From contig OX387202.1 in the NCBI GenBank assembly GCA_947561715.1, positions 992,001 to 1,056,000 on the forward strand: a DNA stretch of 64,000 bases, given 5' to 3'. Below are positions 12,465 to 26,500 of this stretch, piece after piece. Under the pieces are notes generated by a model. The model worked only from the letters and a program-made list of their open reading frames with translations, made no database searches and had not been told where the DNA came from. Every line of letters starts with the position of its first letter. The stretch's first letter is position 1. The stretch is from Ascidia mentula (lineage: Eukaryota > Chordata > Ascidiacea > Phlebobranchia > Ascidiidae). The position numbers and the translations under genes were made by a program.

Positions 12465-15400
12465 GATAATTTGCTTCTGTGTGTGATTTGCTTACAGACT
12501 TTAGCGGTTTGTGGGCAATTGTTGCGCAAAACGGAAATTACGTCATCCAGGTAAACAATTGACAGATCGTTTAATCCATGTAGGGGAACCACCTACAAAG
12601 CTCTGACGTATAATCAGTCGGGCGTAAATGGTAGTCATGCATGACAAACGAAATAATATACTGATATCTTTTAAGTCCAAATAGGTCCTGCTTCGATGGA
12701 AATAGGGACTTAAAGTAGATTTAAATACAAAAGTCACCAACACCGTTGTTTATTCTTCCACATTACTCATAATAAATAAAATATAAGTCATCTCTTACAT
12801 GTTTGTATAATTTATTTATAACTTAAAAGGTACAAAGGGTATGTGACGTAAGGAAGATGTATTGAAAACTGAAAATAGGTTTTGATCTCCAGGTGACACG
12901 ATGCACACTAAACTGTTCGTTCGTGAACTAAAACAACAAACAAAATGAGTATATTGGTTATTTTTTCACCGGAAGAACGAAAGTTTAATATTCAAGAGAT
13001 GTACTTTTAATATTTTAAATGATTTGCAATTCACATTGACGTAATCACTTAATTCTAGAGTCGTCATGTATTCATTTCGTTTAACGCCGTTGGTTGCAAA
13101 TGATGACGTCACAGTTTTAAAGGGTTCATGCAGGTGTCGCACTATGATTGATAATCAATAAGTTGCAAAGTGTTAATTTCACCGAGTTATCATGGGTTGG
13201 GGAGGGGGGGGTATTAATCAAGCTGGTCGACCTCCTATGTGGTTGCAGGGTTAAACCTCTTGCCCTCCACTCACTTGCGTGTTTTTGTGTCACCCAAACG
13301 TCACGAGTCGAAGATTTCCGCGTTAGTTGCAACATTTGTCTTGGTCACGCGATATATCTTGGTAAGAAGTTAAGGAAACGTGACTGGAATATTTCCTGAT
13401 GAAATCAAAATACGTTTGTGGAACCGCGAACTGTTTTGCGATATTCTGCATCAAACTGCGATGATTTGCTTTAATCAGCGGAAGTTTAATGAGTTGGTTG
13501 GACGCTCTCTACATCGGTGTTAGTCATCTTGCTGTGTGATGGATGCGGTGCATTATTGTTTTGCATGGAGGTGACTCCTCATCACAATCTACCCAGCAGT
13601 CAGTTGTTAAATGCTTTCAACGGTTGTTTTATATTTGCCTGATTATACTTGACGTGTACCAAGAAGGGAAAAGGCTGTTAGAGGAAACAACTTGTGCAGT
13701 TTAGTTTCATAATCACAAAGGAACAATGAAGATGCGCCATTGTTTCATGCCAGGAGTTTCTTGTTCAGAAAAGCTTGTGCATGTGACGTCCAAGGTCGGA
13801 ACAAAATATTCATGTGCCAGCACTAGTTTTTCTGTTCAGGTTGTTATATTTGCAATAATTCGATCAAGGTCTAAGTTTCAAAATTGAATTACGGATAACA
13901 ACCAAGGGTGAACATAATGATTTGCCACGTCATTGTGGTGATGTATGTTCAATGGCCAGCATGTGCTAAGTGGTGACGACGTTCAATTAGTTAGTTGTCG
14001 TAATGAAACCTTTCTCTCCTCCAGTAATGTTCTTTACGCACAAATCACTTTGTTACTTCGTGCAATTGATTGGACAATTTGATTGGCATTATTAATTTAA
14101 TGTGTTGTGCGTTTGAATTTCGTTAAAAAGGTTAGATTAGGTTGAAAACTGTTTCATTTTCTAATACAGCACGAAAACCTCGTTCACAGGCCGAAATGAA
14201 CAGAATTTCTTAGATAGAAGATAGCAATGCGTCTTAACACCCCCAACAAGGCGAATAGTTCAGACAAAACTTTGCATCAAGGTTTTCATTGAAGCCATAA
14301 AAAGTCGCAGATTATCGCAATATCCAAAAATAATTAGGTTTTAGCGCAAGACTTCACCATCCCTCAGTTCTGTTCGTCAGCAATGCCAACACGTGACAGA
14401 GTGTAATGACGTTTGTACCTAGTTTTTGGTAATTACTTCAGCTACTCTTGGTGCCCGTACAAGTCGTTTTCATCTGACGTTAGCCGTTTCCTCTGCGTAG
14501 CAGTGGATATCCTAACTTTCTGCCGAGGTTTCTTTGTTGCAAGTGACACCACACACAGGTTGCTATTCAAATCCCAGACGAAACTATGCAAGAACTGCTT
14601 TAATTACTGCTGGAGAGTGTTAAGATGTTGGGCCGTTTCAGACATATGTTGTTAGTATACACTGACTACCTGCGAAAATATTGCATGTTTAAAAAGTTAT
14701 TCAAAATGTTTGCCGCGAGTATGTTTGCGAGTTGGTGGTTTGGAAGTTTACAAGTGTTGGGAATAGAGTGGTATTTACCATGCAAACAATACAGAGAATG
14801 TAGAAAATGTTTGCTTAAACTTCTTAACCGTCCAGTTGTCCAGCTTGCCTAATGTTTGTTCGAAACCGAACCGAGTCTAAAAGAGATTTCTGATTTAATG
14901 CAACTAAAGTTTTCACCACACCGAAGGTTTCAAGTCAGGGATTTTTTATTGTTTCTTAAAACGATCTATAATGACAATCAGTTGTTTGTGTGACGTCACA
15001 TATGGGTTTGTGACGTTACAAAAGGCACAAATCAGGGACAACAGAATAGTGTTTAGATGAACGGTGATGGTTGTTGAACCGATATTGTAATTTCACTGTG
15101 TAAAAAAACATGAATTCAATACATCTGGTTGTGAATTGTTGCATAATTATTAATACATAATTGTGGTTTTGCTGGTAAACCTGCAGGTTTATTTGAACTG
15201 AACGCACAAGATACGATTCGAGCGTTGTGCTTCAAGGGGAAAAAAGGAAAAAGGGCACTCGGGGCTTCAGGCCTCCAGCACCATGTTTGGCTGTACATAG
15301 GCGATCACCTTGGTTGTTAGTCAGTGCACGTTGTCGACGGGTGAAAGACGCATGTTGAATTTATTACATGATTATATAACATTTGCTGGGGTTTTTGTTT

Positions 15401-15642
15401 ACATCTGCCTTGTATGTATTTGGATCCTTTCAATAGTGACGTCATAGTGGAATCTTTGTTTGCAACGTAAACATTACGTCAAAACATGTGAAGTGTATAT
15501 AATGCGTCAGTTACCTTATATCAACTAAGCATGCTTTATTAACAAGCGCTCTGTTAGAACGAACATTAAACTACGAATATTGTTGCTAGTATCGTATAGA
15601 AATATCTAAAAAGTTTTAATGTGCTTTAAAACAACGAAGAAA
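12465..15642. other. Intergenic region between divergent INPP1 and SCGN
   Basis: These 3.2 kb between the start codons of INPP1 and secretagogin should hold both promoters. Several TGACGTCA or near-CRE sites and many TGACG half sites are visible. Open frames of 60-85 codons (for example near 13148, 14413 and 14625) have low-complexity or cysteine-rich translations without domain features, and I treat them as chance. Confidence 0.5.
15437..15502 (+). promoter_or_regulatory. CRE plus TATA box upstream of secretagogin
   Basis: A full palindromic cAMP-response element, TGACGTCA, is at 15437-15444. A TATATAA box is at 15496-15502, about 140 bp before the chosen SCGN start. Their order and spacing fit a CREB-type regulated core promoter. 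The site match is directly visible; promoter function is inferred. Confidence 0.5.
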
Positions 15643-18600
15643 ATGTCAACAGTGCAAGCTGCTAAACTGCCTGGTGTAACTGCCGAGGAATTTGCCAAAA
15701 TATGGAAGGAATTCGACATCAACGGTAAAAAAATTATAATGTTGATTCAAAACGTGAGCAAGTTGTTTGCAAGTGTTAGTGATGAAATAATGGGAAGGTT
15801 CATTAATCAGCCTTGAGATACGACTTCTGTTTGCGCGTTGTTTTTATGGTGATTCATCCACCGTTGTCGTTATGTTATTATACAAAACACAATATGCACA
15901 TTCCAACTCAAGCACATGCATACCATGCATGCACATTTAAATACGCGTGCATACATGTTTGCATAATGAATGCACGCTTGTGGAATGCTTATTGAGGCGG
16001 AAATTTAAAGCATTGACAGCGATAGGACCACATTACGTTGAATGCAGCATGATTAATGCATTGTGTACACTTTCCACATGATTTTCTAGTTCTTTGTAAT
16101 GTTATTACATTCAGACAATTGCTGTTGACACATTATGACGTTATTAACATATTTGTCCGCGACATAATGACTTGGTGGGAATAAAATAGAAAAATTCTTG
16201 ATGTAATCATAATCAGGTGATTTTTTTTTGTTAATTTATATTTCTACACACAGATAACGGATATATTGATGGAAACGAACTGAACGCTTTCTTCTACGAA
16301 TTTGCAAAGAAATTGCTGAAAAAAGTGAGTTGGTCGTAATACAACAGGCAGTTTTAACCTTTAGATAACAGTTGGGATAATGGTGAAAACGTTTTTAGCG
16401 TGGTTATGTTGTGTTGACAACAAAGGCAGTACAATAACTACCTTGCTAAACGGTTAGTGGCTGAACAGGAAGTTGCCACTCATAAATGGGGGGTTGTTGG
16501 TGACCACTTTTTCATTCAAACACGCGGATATGTTTTCACGTTCGTTTAGAAAACTATGCGACGTAAGATGATGACGCAATATTTATCGTGACGTCACATA
16601 ATATTTCTTCGATGTTGTCAGTAATTTAATGAATGGTGACGTCACACACTTACCTCAGCAATATTGCTTGGATTCAGGTGGTGTGTGGCGGGATAGCCTT
16701 CATATTCACAAAGTAAACTCCATGCGACACCACTTTGGTATTTTATGTAATAGTTTACAAGTTAAACTGCCGCAAACTGTGATTAGGGTAAAACATTAAC
16801 CGATAATTTACCCACGGAATGGTACAGCTGAAACGCTTATGACATCATAATGCCGTTTACAATTAATCACCACGTGCTACATTTTCTTTGGGTTTGTTAA
16901 CTTGATTACGTCACGTTCCATTTCGAGGGTCTAAAAGTTAGTATAACAACGTCATTACTTCTACGTCACAAAACCATCAGCATTATCGATGTGCGTAGTT
17001 GACAAATGAGGGGGGTGTCATTTGACTTATGCCTGAATAATGATCGTGACGTCATGCGCCATCTTCATTAATTTGTTGGCGAATGATTTTGACAAAGCAA
17101 CCAAATTATAAACCGTTTAGATATGTTAAAGCTTCTTAAAAAACTGTCAAAAAACTGTATTGATTTTAACTGTAGGTAGTTCACTAAACTTTAATTGTTT
17201 GTAATTTTGATATTGTTGAGTTAAATAAATACAGTATGTGATACGCTTGTCCTTAACTACAAAATCAACCAAGGATAATTTCATGATCGGTGTAAGGCAG
17301 AAATCGATTGAATTTTTCTTCATCGATTGAATGCCAGGTTTGAATGAAAACGTTTATCGAAGTCAACAAACGTGTTATTCTACACCCATTATGTCGTCAC
17401 GATTTTAACACCCCAATATCATTCTGATGCAACAGCATCCTACTACGTCATAAGGATTGCTTGTTGCTAAAATTACGATTGTTGTTACGTCACAAGGAAC
17501 CAACAGCAGAAGAACACGAAGACATCAAAAAAAGTTTTATGTCCGCTTATGACAAAACAAAGGATGGACGGATTTCTATGAGCGAGGTTATTATTTCTAT
17601 GTTTCTCTGCTGGACGTGCGCATGTGTTTGTTATTGTATAACTACTGAATATTGTTCTGGAATCTTAGTTCAAGTAACCTGTAATGGCAGACTTGATGCC
17701 TTCCACATAATTGTACTTGTTTGTTTATTAGTTGGCGAAGATGTTGCTCCCGGAAGACGAGGAGTTTCTTCTGCTCTTCAGGAGGACAATTCCTCTCGAC
17801 TCCAGCGTAACTTTCATGCAGGTATTTCTAATTCATTGAAGCTTCAGCATGAGTAACCTTGTCTAAATTGACCACAAACCACAAAAAAACACAATACTTT
17901 AAATTCTTGGGTCAAAACTGCATTTAATTTTCTTAATAGCGTCGATAGTGGTGATAATATGGAGAGTATGTGAGTATATGCTGGTAAGGTTCGGGCGAAT
18001 CATTTTAGTTTCCAACCAAAACCGACTGTTTAAGCCTTTATTTCGTATTGGACCCGGGAAACGTCAATCAAACGTCCACATCCTGCCATATTGTCAGCTC
18101 ATATGTCCTCGATTTAGAACAAATCTATTATGTCGGATTTTTCCCAGCACAATTATAGCTGTATCTGAATTGTGGCAATTTTGGTAAAAATATGAAAATC
18201 TCCACAGATAGGAATTATCTTTACGAAGCAACTGCATAATATGTGCAGTGTAAAAAAAATCATTTATTTTACAACTGCGGAACACTTGTACATGCGGTAG
18301 TTTAATTTTCCCTTCCTTGAAATTGAGACCGACTGTGCGCGTTGGCAACTGTTTGCAGATATTGTTTTGCTTGCGTTTATTGTTGCGTTTATTCGGGGAA
18401 TATTTAACGAACTGCTGTGAGCGGAACGATGAAAATATCAACGCGGTTTCACGTAATTAGCGTTTGACACAACAAACGTTCGACAGCTTAAAGTTTTTGT
18501 TGAAACAAACTTTCGTTAAAAAACATTTAATTCTCGCACAATGGAAGGTAGAGCCCCCAAATACTCAATTACTCTTACGTAGAAATTTTACTATTTATGT

Positions 18601-21295
18601 AGAAATATCCAAATTATTATTGGCAAATTGGGGTATTTTAATGCGTGTAATAAAGGCTTATGTTTTTTCTCATGTCCTTTCTACCAATCTGTTTTTACAT
18701 TTGTATCCGAAAGTGGTTGTGTTATCGGTTCGACAACTTTGGCAACGATCAATATGCACTATAGCGTGTTATGTGCTTGGGGTCTTTTTTTTATAATAGT
18801 GTAACGGCGTATTTCTGTTAGCTGCAGAAATCACATTATTGACTCCACTTTGTTGATGATAATGACGTATGTTTGTGTTTCAGTTGTGGAGGAAATATGA
18901 CAAGAACAGAAGCGGATTCCTCGACACCAAAGAAATCCAGGTAGAAGTTTTGAAACCACAGATATTTGAGAACCTCCAGATGCTTCTGCCCTCATAAATA
19001 ATTCATTCGAATCGATTTTGTTTCTCTACAACGTAACGTAATTGAAAATTGTTTCATTAATTTTTAAACAACAGAACTACAAACATTATGACCGAACTAT
19101 GAAACAGGAAAACGTTTTCAAGTAACTTCTGGAATTACTTTTTGTCCAACATATTCAACATGCAACACGGTGACCTCATAAATACACGAAAAATATTTGT
19201 TAAACTCCCCTGGCTTTGCTGAAGGCATCATCTCATATTAAAGTTTAGATAAACGTGAGGAATGCTTAATAAAGCCGAGAACCTTTATGACGTCACAAAG
19301 GTTGTAATAAATTTTGTGACGTCGTCAATAAGCTTGTGTTTCTAACATAAATTATTAAACGAGAAAATACAGGGGAACCATTACATCGATTTAATGCATG
19401 TTTGTGGTAAATGGTTTCCTTTAAAAATTACCTTCTAATGTAAGAACAAGTACTACCTTAATAACATAACTCACGGTTTTGTACATCTTTAATATGCAAT
19501 TTTGCATTGATAATGATTGAAGAACACAATCGAAACGTTTGCATGAAGTTTTCCAGCATTGTATTGGCTATCTTGTTCATATTAAAGAAGTACTACCTGC
19601 CTAGTGATTCTACACTGGCCATATTCATAATTCAGTGACGTTTAATTTCAGAACTTCATTTCCGATTACGTCACCGCTGCAGGGTCCACAGTTTCCAGCA
19701 AGAAATTAAAGGAATACGCCAAATGCATTGTGGGTGTTTTATTGTTGTGTAAAGCGTCGTTTATTAATTAAATGACTTGCATATCTCACATACCCAAACC
19801 CAGTAACCCTAATACTGACATTTGTAATGCGTTGCGTTTCTCATTACTAATCCTCAGATACGTTAGTAGTGTTCATCAGATAATTGCTGCAGCCTATTTT
19901 AATAAGATTGCTTGTTTTTTTCCTGATCTATTTTGCAACAAACGTTGTGACGTCATTTAGATGAAGTTATTCGACCGTAACGGGGACAAACTGCTTGACC
20001 TTCAGGACATGGCGCGACTCGTCAATGTTTCCGAAAATTTTCTACTCCAGTTCAAAATACAGGTTATTATTTGTTTTGGTAAACGTTTGTTACCGAAGCG
20101 TGAAACAAATATTGTGAAAAATAAATTATGCAAGAGTCGTTTCCTCCCTTGGGTCTAAACGCTGTTACATTTAAACCTGGTTTGCGTTAACGCAAGCTTT
20201 CAGCTAACGGATGTTTCTAGTTAAAATATATTATTGATGCTTTGCAGGATGGATCTCCGGCCGAAAGACGTCGTGATTTTGAAAAGATTTTCAACCATTA
20301 CGATCAGGTCTAATAACTTGTTCTTTCCTCTTCATTCGAATTTTGTAATTGAAACACTGTTACGTCACAAAACATGATTTTATTTACAAAATGCAAATTC
20401 TTAACATTATAAGAGCTAAGTAGAATTGGAAATTAATGCTAAATTTGCAACATATCAGTTATTTACAAGATATTATTACGATTCCGAAAAGTTAAGTGAC
20501 TTTTGTTCGACAGAGCCAGACGGGGGCGCTAGAGGGAGCAGAGTTGGATGGTTTTGTGAAAGATATGATGGAGCTTATCAGGGTGAGCGAGTCAAAACCA
20601 TTCTTGCATAGGCAAGACGGAAACGAAGTAAGATGGGAGGGGGGATTTTGGGGGGTGCATGACGTCACTGGAGTGCATGGAAGGTGGAATATGGGTTTGG
20701 AGATGGGGCTCGTGATGTCATAATTTATGACGATTTGGTTTGTTTAATCTGGGGTTGATTTGGAATCTGAGAACGACTTGATTCGAATCCGACTCAAATC
20801 GTTTTTATTTCTTTCTTCACTTCGTTTCACGTTGTTTGTCAAAATATTCTCAATTTCTATCAGCAAAGGTTCGTCTGATGTTAACCTTGTTTACAAACAA
20901 CTTTTATTCCAATGTGAAAATTGAATTTTCACATCTTTTCAATTGTTATTTTTTTACATTTATTTTCATCACAAATCAGCGACTGGAATCGCGCATAGTA
21001 AAGAAAATCATAAAAGATTTGTTTAAACTTTGGTTTTGACATTTGTTGTAATTTAATCTGAAGTTTAGCAGAATAACTACACAAGAACATTGCTGCGGAT
21101 TATATAACAGATAGATACAAGCTTTTTAAATTCAACAATAATCATTAAACAAAGATGTTTTTAATTGATCAGGGTCCACTGAAAGCTGCTGAGCTGGAAA
21201 AAGTTAAAGAAAAATTGATGAGTCATGCTGACGTCAACAAGGACGGAGTAATCCAGAGAAATGAGATGGCAATAATGATGGGGGTGCATTTGTAA
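15643..21295 (+). CDS. SCGN: Secretagogin, hexa-EF-hand calcium sensor, 10 exons
   Basis: Secretagogin is a cytosolic calcium sensor of the calbindin/calretinin family in neuroendocrine and neuronal cells. Exons: 15643-15724, 16254-16324, 17497-17586, 17732-17821, 18884-18940, 19652-19729, 19961-20062, 20248-20307, 20514-20582 and 21173-21295. They give 273 aa (human 276). Six EF loops can be read: [60 protein letters not shown] and [12 protein letters not shown]. Loop 4 lacks Gly at position 6 and ends in Asp, so it may bind weakly. [19 protein letters not shown] and [10 protein letters not shown] are secretagogin-type rather than calbindin-type. I chose ATG 15643 (context AAAATGT) over the in-frame ATG at 15619, which would add eight residues. 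The donor after exon 3 (GTTATT) is non-consensus but its phase fits. Confidence 0.93.
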
Positions 21296-22223
21296 AGTGA
21301 TCCAAGTTAATTACTCCATGAGCATAACAGTCATCATAACTCCAACGACTTTAAGGCACTCAAGATATTGCTGTCTCTCCTTTCTCATCTGCTATACCTT
21401 TGTTTTTTGTATGGATTTTGTGCTTATTTGCATCATGTGAGTAGTAAATATCAAACGAACTCAAAGTTCGATGTAACATGTGCTTTTTTATGCTTTATAT
21501 AATAGTTTCACTAAAACCTGGTTCTTTGGTATTTACGCAACTAAATTGAAATCCATTAATTCAAAAAATATTTTTGATTGTCCGCAAATGCTGGGTTCGA
21601 TCGTGTTTAACCGTGTTTTTTTTACTTTTACGTCTGTTGATTATTATTTACACTTTGCACTGCGAGTGTTTCACAGCCACTAAGCCTGGTTTCTTGTCCA
21701 AAGTTTATTGAAATAAATTCGCTACATAGAAATAAAAATATTTATGAGATGTCTGGTTACAGGCCATGAATAAAGAGAACTGTGTTTCAATTTGTGGATT
21801 GTCTAGCTTGTGTTTAAAAAAAAGTATTATATTAATTATATGCTGTAATTGCTGAAAAGAATAACACTTAATTAGACACCACAATGCACGCGGGCGAATT
21901 TTACCAAGCCATTGGAATTATGTTTATAAATAATACGGGTATATTTGAGCTTCTTTTAACAACGCCTCGGGAAATATAGCTGCCACTTTTTGAATAAAAG
22001 TCTTAGTTTTTAATTTATTTTGTCATTTTCACTAAATTGCATGATAAGACCTCTACGGCACGCAAAGAAACATTTCTCTGTCATTTTTACATCCTGGCAA
22101 TTGTACTTGTGAAGGTTTTGTAATATTTGTTTTCTGAAAACGCACCAACCGGAACGAAAATGAACATGCTGCGTTTTGGGTAAAAAAGAATCTCAGTTTT
22201 TGTGTAGTTGATAATAGCTTGTC
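21296..22223. other. SCGN 3' flank and RCL1 5' region
   Basis: The stretch is AT-rich and non-coding. An AATAAA at 21712-21717 is a candidate SCGN poly(A) signal, with a second AATAAA near 21770. No repeat or RNA gene is apparent before the RCL1 start. Confidence 0.5.
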
Positions 22224-23354
22224 ATGTCTGCTGGTGTACTGGAATACGAGGGTTGCAATTACCTCAGACAACGCCTCATACTTTCTACATTAAGCGGAAA
22301 AGCTGTGCGGATTTCAAAAATACGCCATAAAGATGAAAATCCTGGACTCCACGAATTCGAAGGTAATCTTCTTCGATTATTGGACACAATTACTAACGGC
22401 ACCAAAATGACGATAAGCGTAACCGGGACCACGCTGTTATACCAGCCTGGAATCTTACACGGCGGCAAGTTTGAACATGAGTGTAACAATGATAGATCAA
22501 TTGGATATTATTTGGAAGTATTATTGTGTCTTGGTCCATTCTGCAAAACCCCTTTAAAGGCAACCCTTCGTGGAATTACGACTGACCAATTTGACCCTTC
22601 TGTTGACTATTACAAAGATGTGGCTCTTCCACTGTTGCAACAATATGGTGTTGTTGGTGATCTCGAAATAAAGATTAAAAAGCGAGGTAGCGCCCCCGGT
22701 GGTGGAGGTGAAATCATGTTTCAATGTCCTGTCGTTAAAAAGTTGCGAACCACGCAGATAACTGACCTTGGGAAGGTGAAAAGGGTCCGTGGTGTTGCTT
22801 ATACCACAAAAACTTCACCCCAGTTTGCAAACAGACTTGTCACCTCCGCTCGTGGAGTCTTGAATAACTTTCTCCCTGATATTTACATTTACACGGATGT
22901 GTCAAAGGGTCCAGCAAAGTCGCCTGGGTTTGGAATTTGCCTCCACGGTGAAACTACGACTGGAAATTTTCTTGCAGCTGAGACTTGCTCTCTTCCCAGT
23001 GGAAACGGAGATGAGGAGCCGCTGGTCCCGGAAGATGTTGGAATCAAGGCTGCAAACTGTCTTCTGGAGGAAATTTACAAAGGAGGATGTGTTGACTCAA
23101 ATAGTCAATGTTTTTCTTTGCTGTTTATGGCACTTGGAGAGCAGGATGTCCAGAAAGTTTTGTTTGGGCCTTTGACAAATTACACAATTCAGTTTTTGAG
23201 ACATTTGAAAGATTTCTTTCAGGTGATTTTCAAGTTAGAGTCGAAGTTGTCGGATTCAGACGATCGTGAAATGATGGAAAATCACGAATACACTCGAGTC
23301 TCACTGACTTGTGTTGGTTTTGGGTTCTTTAATTTGAACAAAGCTACAAGATAA
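22224..23354 (+). CDS. RCL1: RNA 3'-terminal phosphate cyclase-like protein, intronless
   Basis: Rcl1 is the non-catalytic member of the RNA cyclase fold. It works with the GTPase Bms1 in early cleavage of pre-rRNA (site A2) for the 40S subunit. A single 376-codon exon covers the whole protein (human 373 aa). Family signatures: GCNYLRQRLILSTLSGKAV at about residues 11-29, NPGLHEFEGNLLRLLDTITNG, GTTLLYQPGILHGG, KKRGSAPGGGGE, PDIYIYTD, KSPGFG, LLEEIYKGGCVDS and GPLTNYTIQFLRHLKDFF. These follow Rcl1 rather than the true cyclase RtcA. The start is the first ATG of the frame. Lack of introns stands out beside intron-rich neighbours and could mean an ancient retrocopy or simple intron loss. The stop lies 149 nt before the PRPF31 ATG and I see no AATAAA between them. 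Confidence 0.96.
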   Translation: MSAGVLEYEGCNYLRQRLILSTLSGKAVRISKIRHKDENPGLHEFEGNLLRLLDTITNGTKMTISVTGTTLLYQPGILHGGKFEHECNNDRSIGYYLEVLLCLGPFCKTPLKATLRGITTDQFDPSVDYYKDVALPLLQQYGVVGDLEIKIKKRGSAPGGGGEIMFQCPVVKKLRTTQITDLGKVKRVRGVAYTTKTSPQFANRLVTSARGVLNNFLPDIYIYTDVSKGPAKSPGFGICLHGETTTGNFLAAETCSLPSGNGDEEPLVPEDVGIKAANCLLEEIYKGGCVDSNSQCFSLLFMALGEQDVQKVLFGPLTNYTIQFLRHLKDFFQVIFKLESKLSDSDDREMMENHEYTRVSLTCVGFGFFNLNKATR

Positions 23355-23503
23355 TACTTTTCCATGTTTGTCAATTTATTGTCATGTAAACAAAATCGTA
23401 CAATGCTGCCCAAATGTTTCTGAGGTGAAAATATTGAAATACTCATGTTTTTTACTTGCTTTGATAAAGGGACATATTACATAGCAAGAAGTAGGTTATA
23501 AGA

Positions 23504-26500
23504 ATGTCATTAGCTGATGAACTTTTGGCTGATCTTGAGGAGGCAGGATTAGAAGGTGAAGATGCAGTGGTGGAGGAACAAGATGAAGATGGAATTGGAG
23601 ATATCGATGATATTGATGACATTAATGGGATGGATACAGGACAAGCTGGTATTGATCCGGAGGGGATAAGGAATGTTGCCAGGTAGGTTTGTATGTAAGC
23701 AGAAGATAGTTTTGAATTTATGTTTTCTTGTTTTATAATTTACATGTGTTTATTACACTGAAATACTGATAATTAATAAGCTGATGATTGATTTATGACC
23801 CAGTATAATTTTATGCTTAACATTGATAATTTGTTGATGCCAATCCCAATTTGGGCAGCTGTTGGTGAAAAAAAGTCTGTACGATGCAGCTTGCATTAAT
23901 AAAATGGTTGTGCGTCTGTGGACTACATATTCATGGACAGAGTAAACTATTTGTCCCAAGTAGCAATGGATCTGTTATCGATTATCCCAATATTATGTCA
24001 CATCGTATGTAGTTGCTCAGATACCAGCAACAAATAGGATTTTTCATTTTAATTGTATTCTAATCAGGTTAATCAGCACTGACCAGTTCAAACGGGTTAT
24101 GGAGGGGATAGAAAAGTACGAAATGACATCAGGGGCTAAAAAAGTTTGTGGAATGGTGGAAGCAGACCCTGAATACAAACTGATCGTGGAATCTAATAAC
24201 CTCACGATGGAGATTGATAATGAGATAAATATTATTCACAAGTTCTGCAGGTAAATACATTGGTGGTTATGTAAAAAAGTGGGGCTAAATTACCAGCCTG
24301 GGGTTAAATGTGACTGGGGTCAAATGTGAGGGAATAACAAATCTATGCTAATTAAAAATTGACCAATTTATAATATTTTAGTGGCATCATGTGATATTAT
24401 GTGGCTGTGAATAAAAAAAATGCACATTTCATGGATTTCATGAAAATTTGTAAAGTTTTCTGTCTCACAAAATCCAGGCAAGTGGCCCAAAGCACTGAAT
24501 GAATTTGGTGCCCCTGCCTTAAGATATCAAGGTCACTGAGATGCCTTGAATGTTTTTACTTGTAATTAATATTGCAGAGATCACTACTCGAAGAGATTCC
24601 CAGAGTTGGACTCTCTCGTGCCAACTCCCCTTGAATACATCAGAACAATCAAAGAACTTGGAAATGATTTAGAGCAATATAAAAACAATGAAGCATTACA
24701 AGAGGTGACGAGTTTATATTTAATATTTTTTTGTGAATTTTTACGCAAATGCCAAGAGATAGTTGAGGTTTTTCAGTATAAATATTTACAAATGATTTCT
24801 GCTTAATAACTAAGCATGTGTTTATTAGTATGAGATTATTCACAAATTTATGTGGTCTCTTTAAAAAAACCCCACCTTTAACAGTGAACATATGCTGGAA
24901 TATATTCCATTTATTGGACTTTATATTTTTCTCAGGTTATTTCCAATGCCACGATCATGGTGGTAAGTGTGACGGCTTCAACCACTCAAGGACAAGTTTT
25001 ATCTGAGGAAGAATTGTCCCGAATACTTGAAGCTTGTCAGATGACCGAGGATTTGTTGACGGCAAAAGTTCGGATTCTCACTTATGTGGAGTCAAGAATG
25101 TCCTACATCGCTCCTAACTTAACTGCAATCATTGGTGAGTTGTGAATATGGACATGGTGAATATTAAAATTTGTGTTTCTAAAAAAAAAATTTTTTCAAA
25201 TACTTGCTAAAGATTTTCTGCAAAGAATGTTGAAAATGTTTGATACTTTGTCATTGTTGTAAAGTTTGGTGAAATGAGATTAATATATGTGCAAAAAAGC
25301 CATAGTATTGGAAAGCTGCAGACAGGGTGTGTACATGGACTGTTTCGACCTGTAAGGTCTCATCAGTGCAGCTGTTGACTGTCGCACTGTGCTAGCTTTT
25401 ACACTAGCGGAGATTAATATATTTGTTTAAAATGTTTATAAAGATGACTAGTTATGTAAAAACTCTGAAAATTCACCGTTCCAGGTGCAACCGTGGCAGC
25501 AAAGTTAATGGGAGTGGCAGGAGGTCTGACTGCTCTTACAAAGATGCCAGCATGTAACATTATGTTGCTTGGCTCACAGAAACGAACACTTGCTGGCTTT
25601 TCAAGCACTGCCATCAACCCACATACGGGTAAGTTTCAATTAAAGTATTTCCAGAAAAGATTGAACTTAAGATTGTTGAATTTTGTTGTTTTTAAATTTG
25701 TTCATTTTTTCAATATCTCAAGAGAAATTGCAAAATGAAAAATATTTGACTGCCTTTTTGTAGGGTTTATTTACTACAGTGACACTGTACAGATGATGCC
25801 TTCAGACTTGAGAAGGAAAGCTGCAAGATTGCTCGCTGCCAAAGTTCGTTGAAAACCATTTGTCCAACAAGCGTCTTGGTTATGTGACACATAATAATTG
25901 CCATTTAAAAAATCCAAACTAAATCCTATTGTTTAAAACACTCATAAAACTAGACAAGAATTTAAATAAAACAATCTGTTTCCTTTAATTTAATTTTGTC
26001 AAAACTAAACCATGGCCCATAATTTATTGTGATAATCCAGATGTTTACAAACATGTTGTACTTGGCAATGTATTGATCATGTGAATGTTTGCAGGTGACT
26101 TTAGCTGCTCGTGTCGATAGTTTTCACGAAAGTCCGGATGGAAATGTTGGATTTTCGCTCAAGGAAGAAATCACCACAAAGTTTGACAAATGGCAAGAAC
26201 CCCCTCCTGTTAAACAGGTGCAAAATTGTCTCTTGGAAATAAAAAATAACTTGTTTATAATCTAGTGAAGTCTGGTAAAAATTCCTTTTCTTTGTTGTTG
26301 ATAAATTTTCTTTACTTCAAATAAGTAAAAATGTTCTTTTCCCTTATTTATCAAATAGGCAGAATTTAGGTAAATCTGCATTTTAAGTTCATTTGATTAT
26401 GAACAGACGGAAGTACTTTGGGTGGTGCTTTGCCAAAGTGTGGAATTGATTTTGATTTCTACTTAAAAAACTACTGACATGAAATCATTCTGCCACAGAA

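Noticed and set aside
14413..14852. Two overlapping 75-80 codon frames between INPP1 and SCGN
   Set aside because: Cysteine- and tryptophan-rich translations without domain, conservation evidence or splice context.
15880..15970. CA/TG-rich stretch with many GCATGC-like words in SCGN intron 1
   Set aside because: Irregular spacing; neither a clean tandem repeat nor a CRISPR-like array.
22259..23175. Frames overlapping RCL1 (antisense and shifted)
   Set aside because: They are shadows of the well-supported RCL1 frame.
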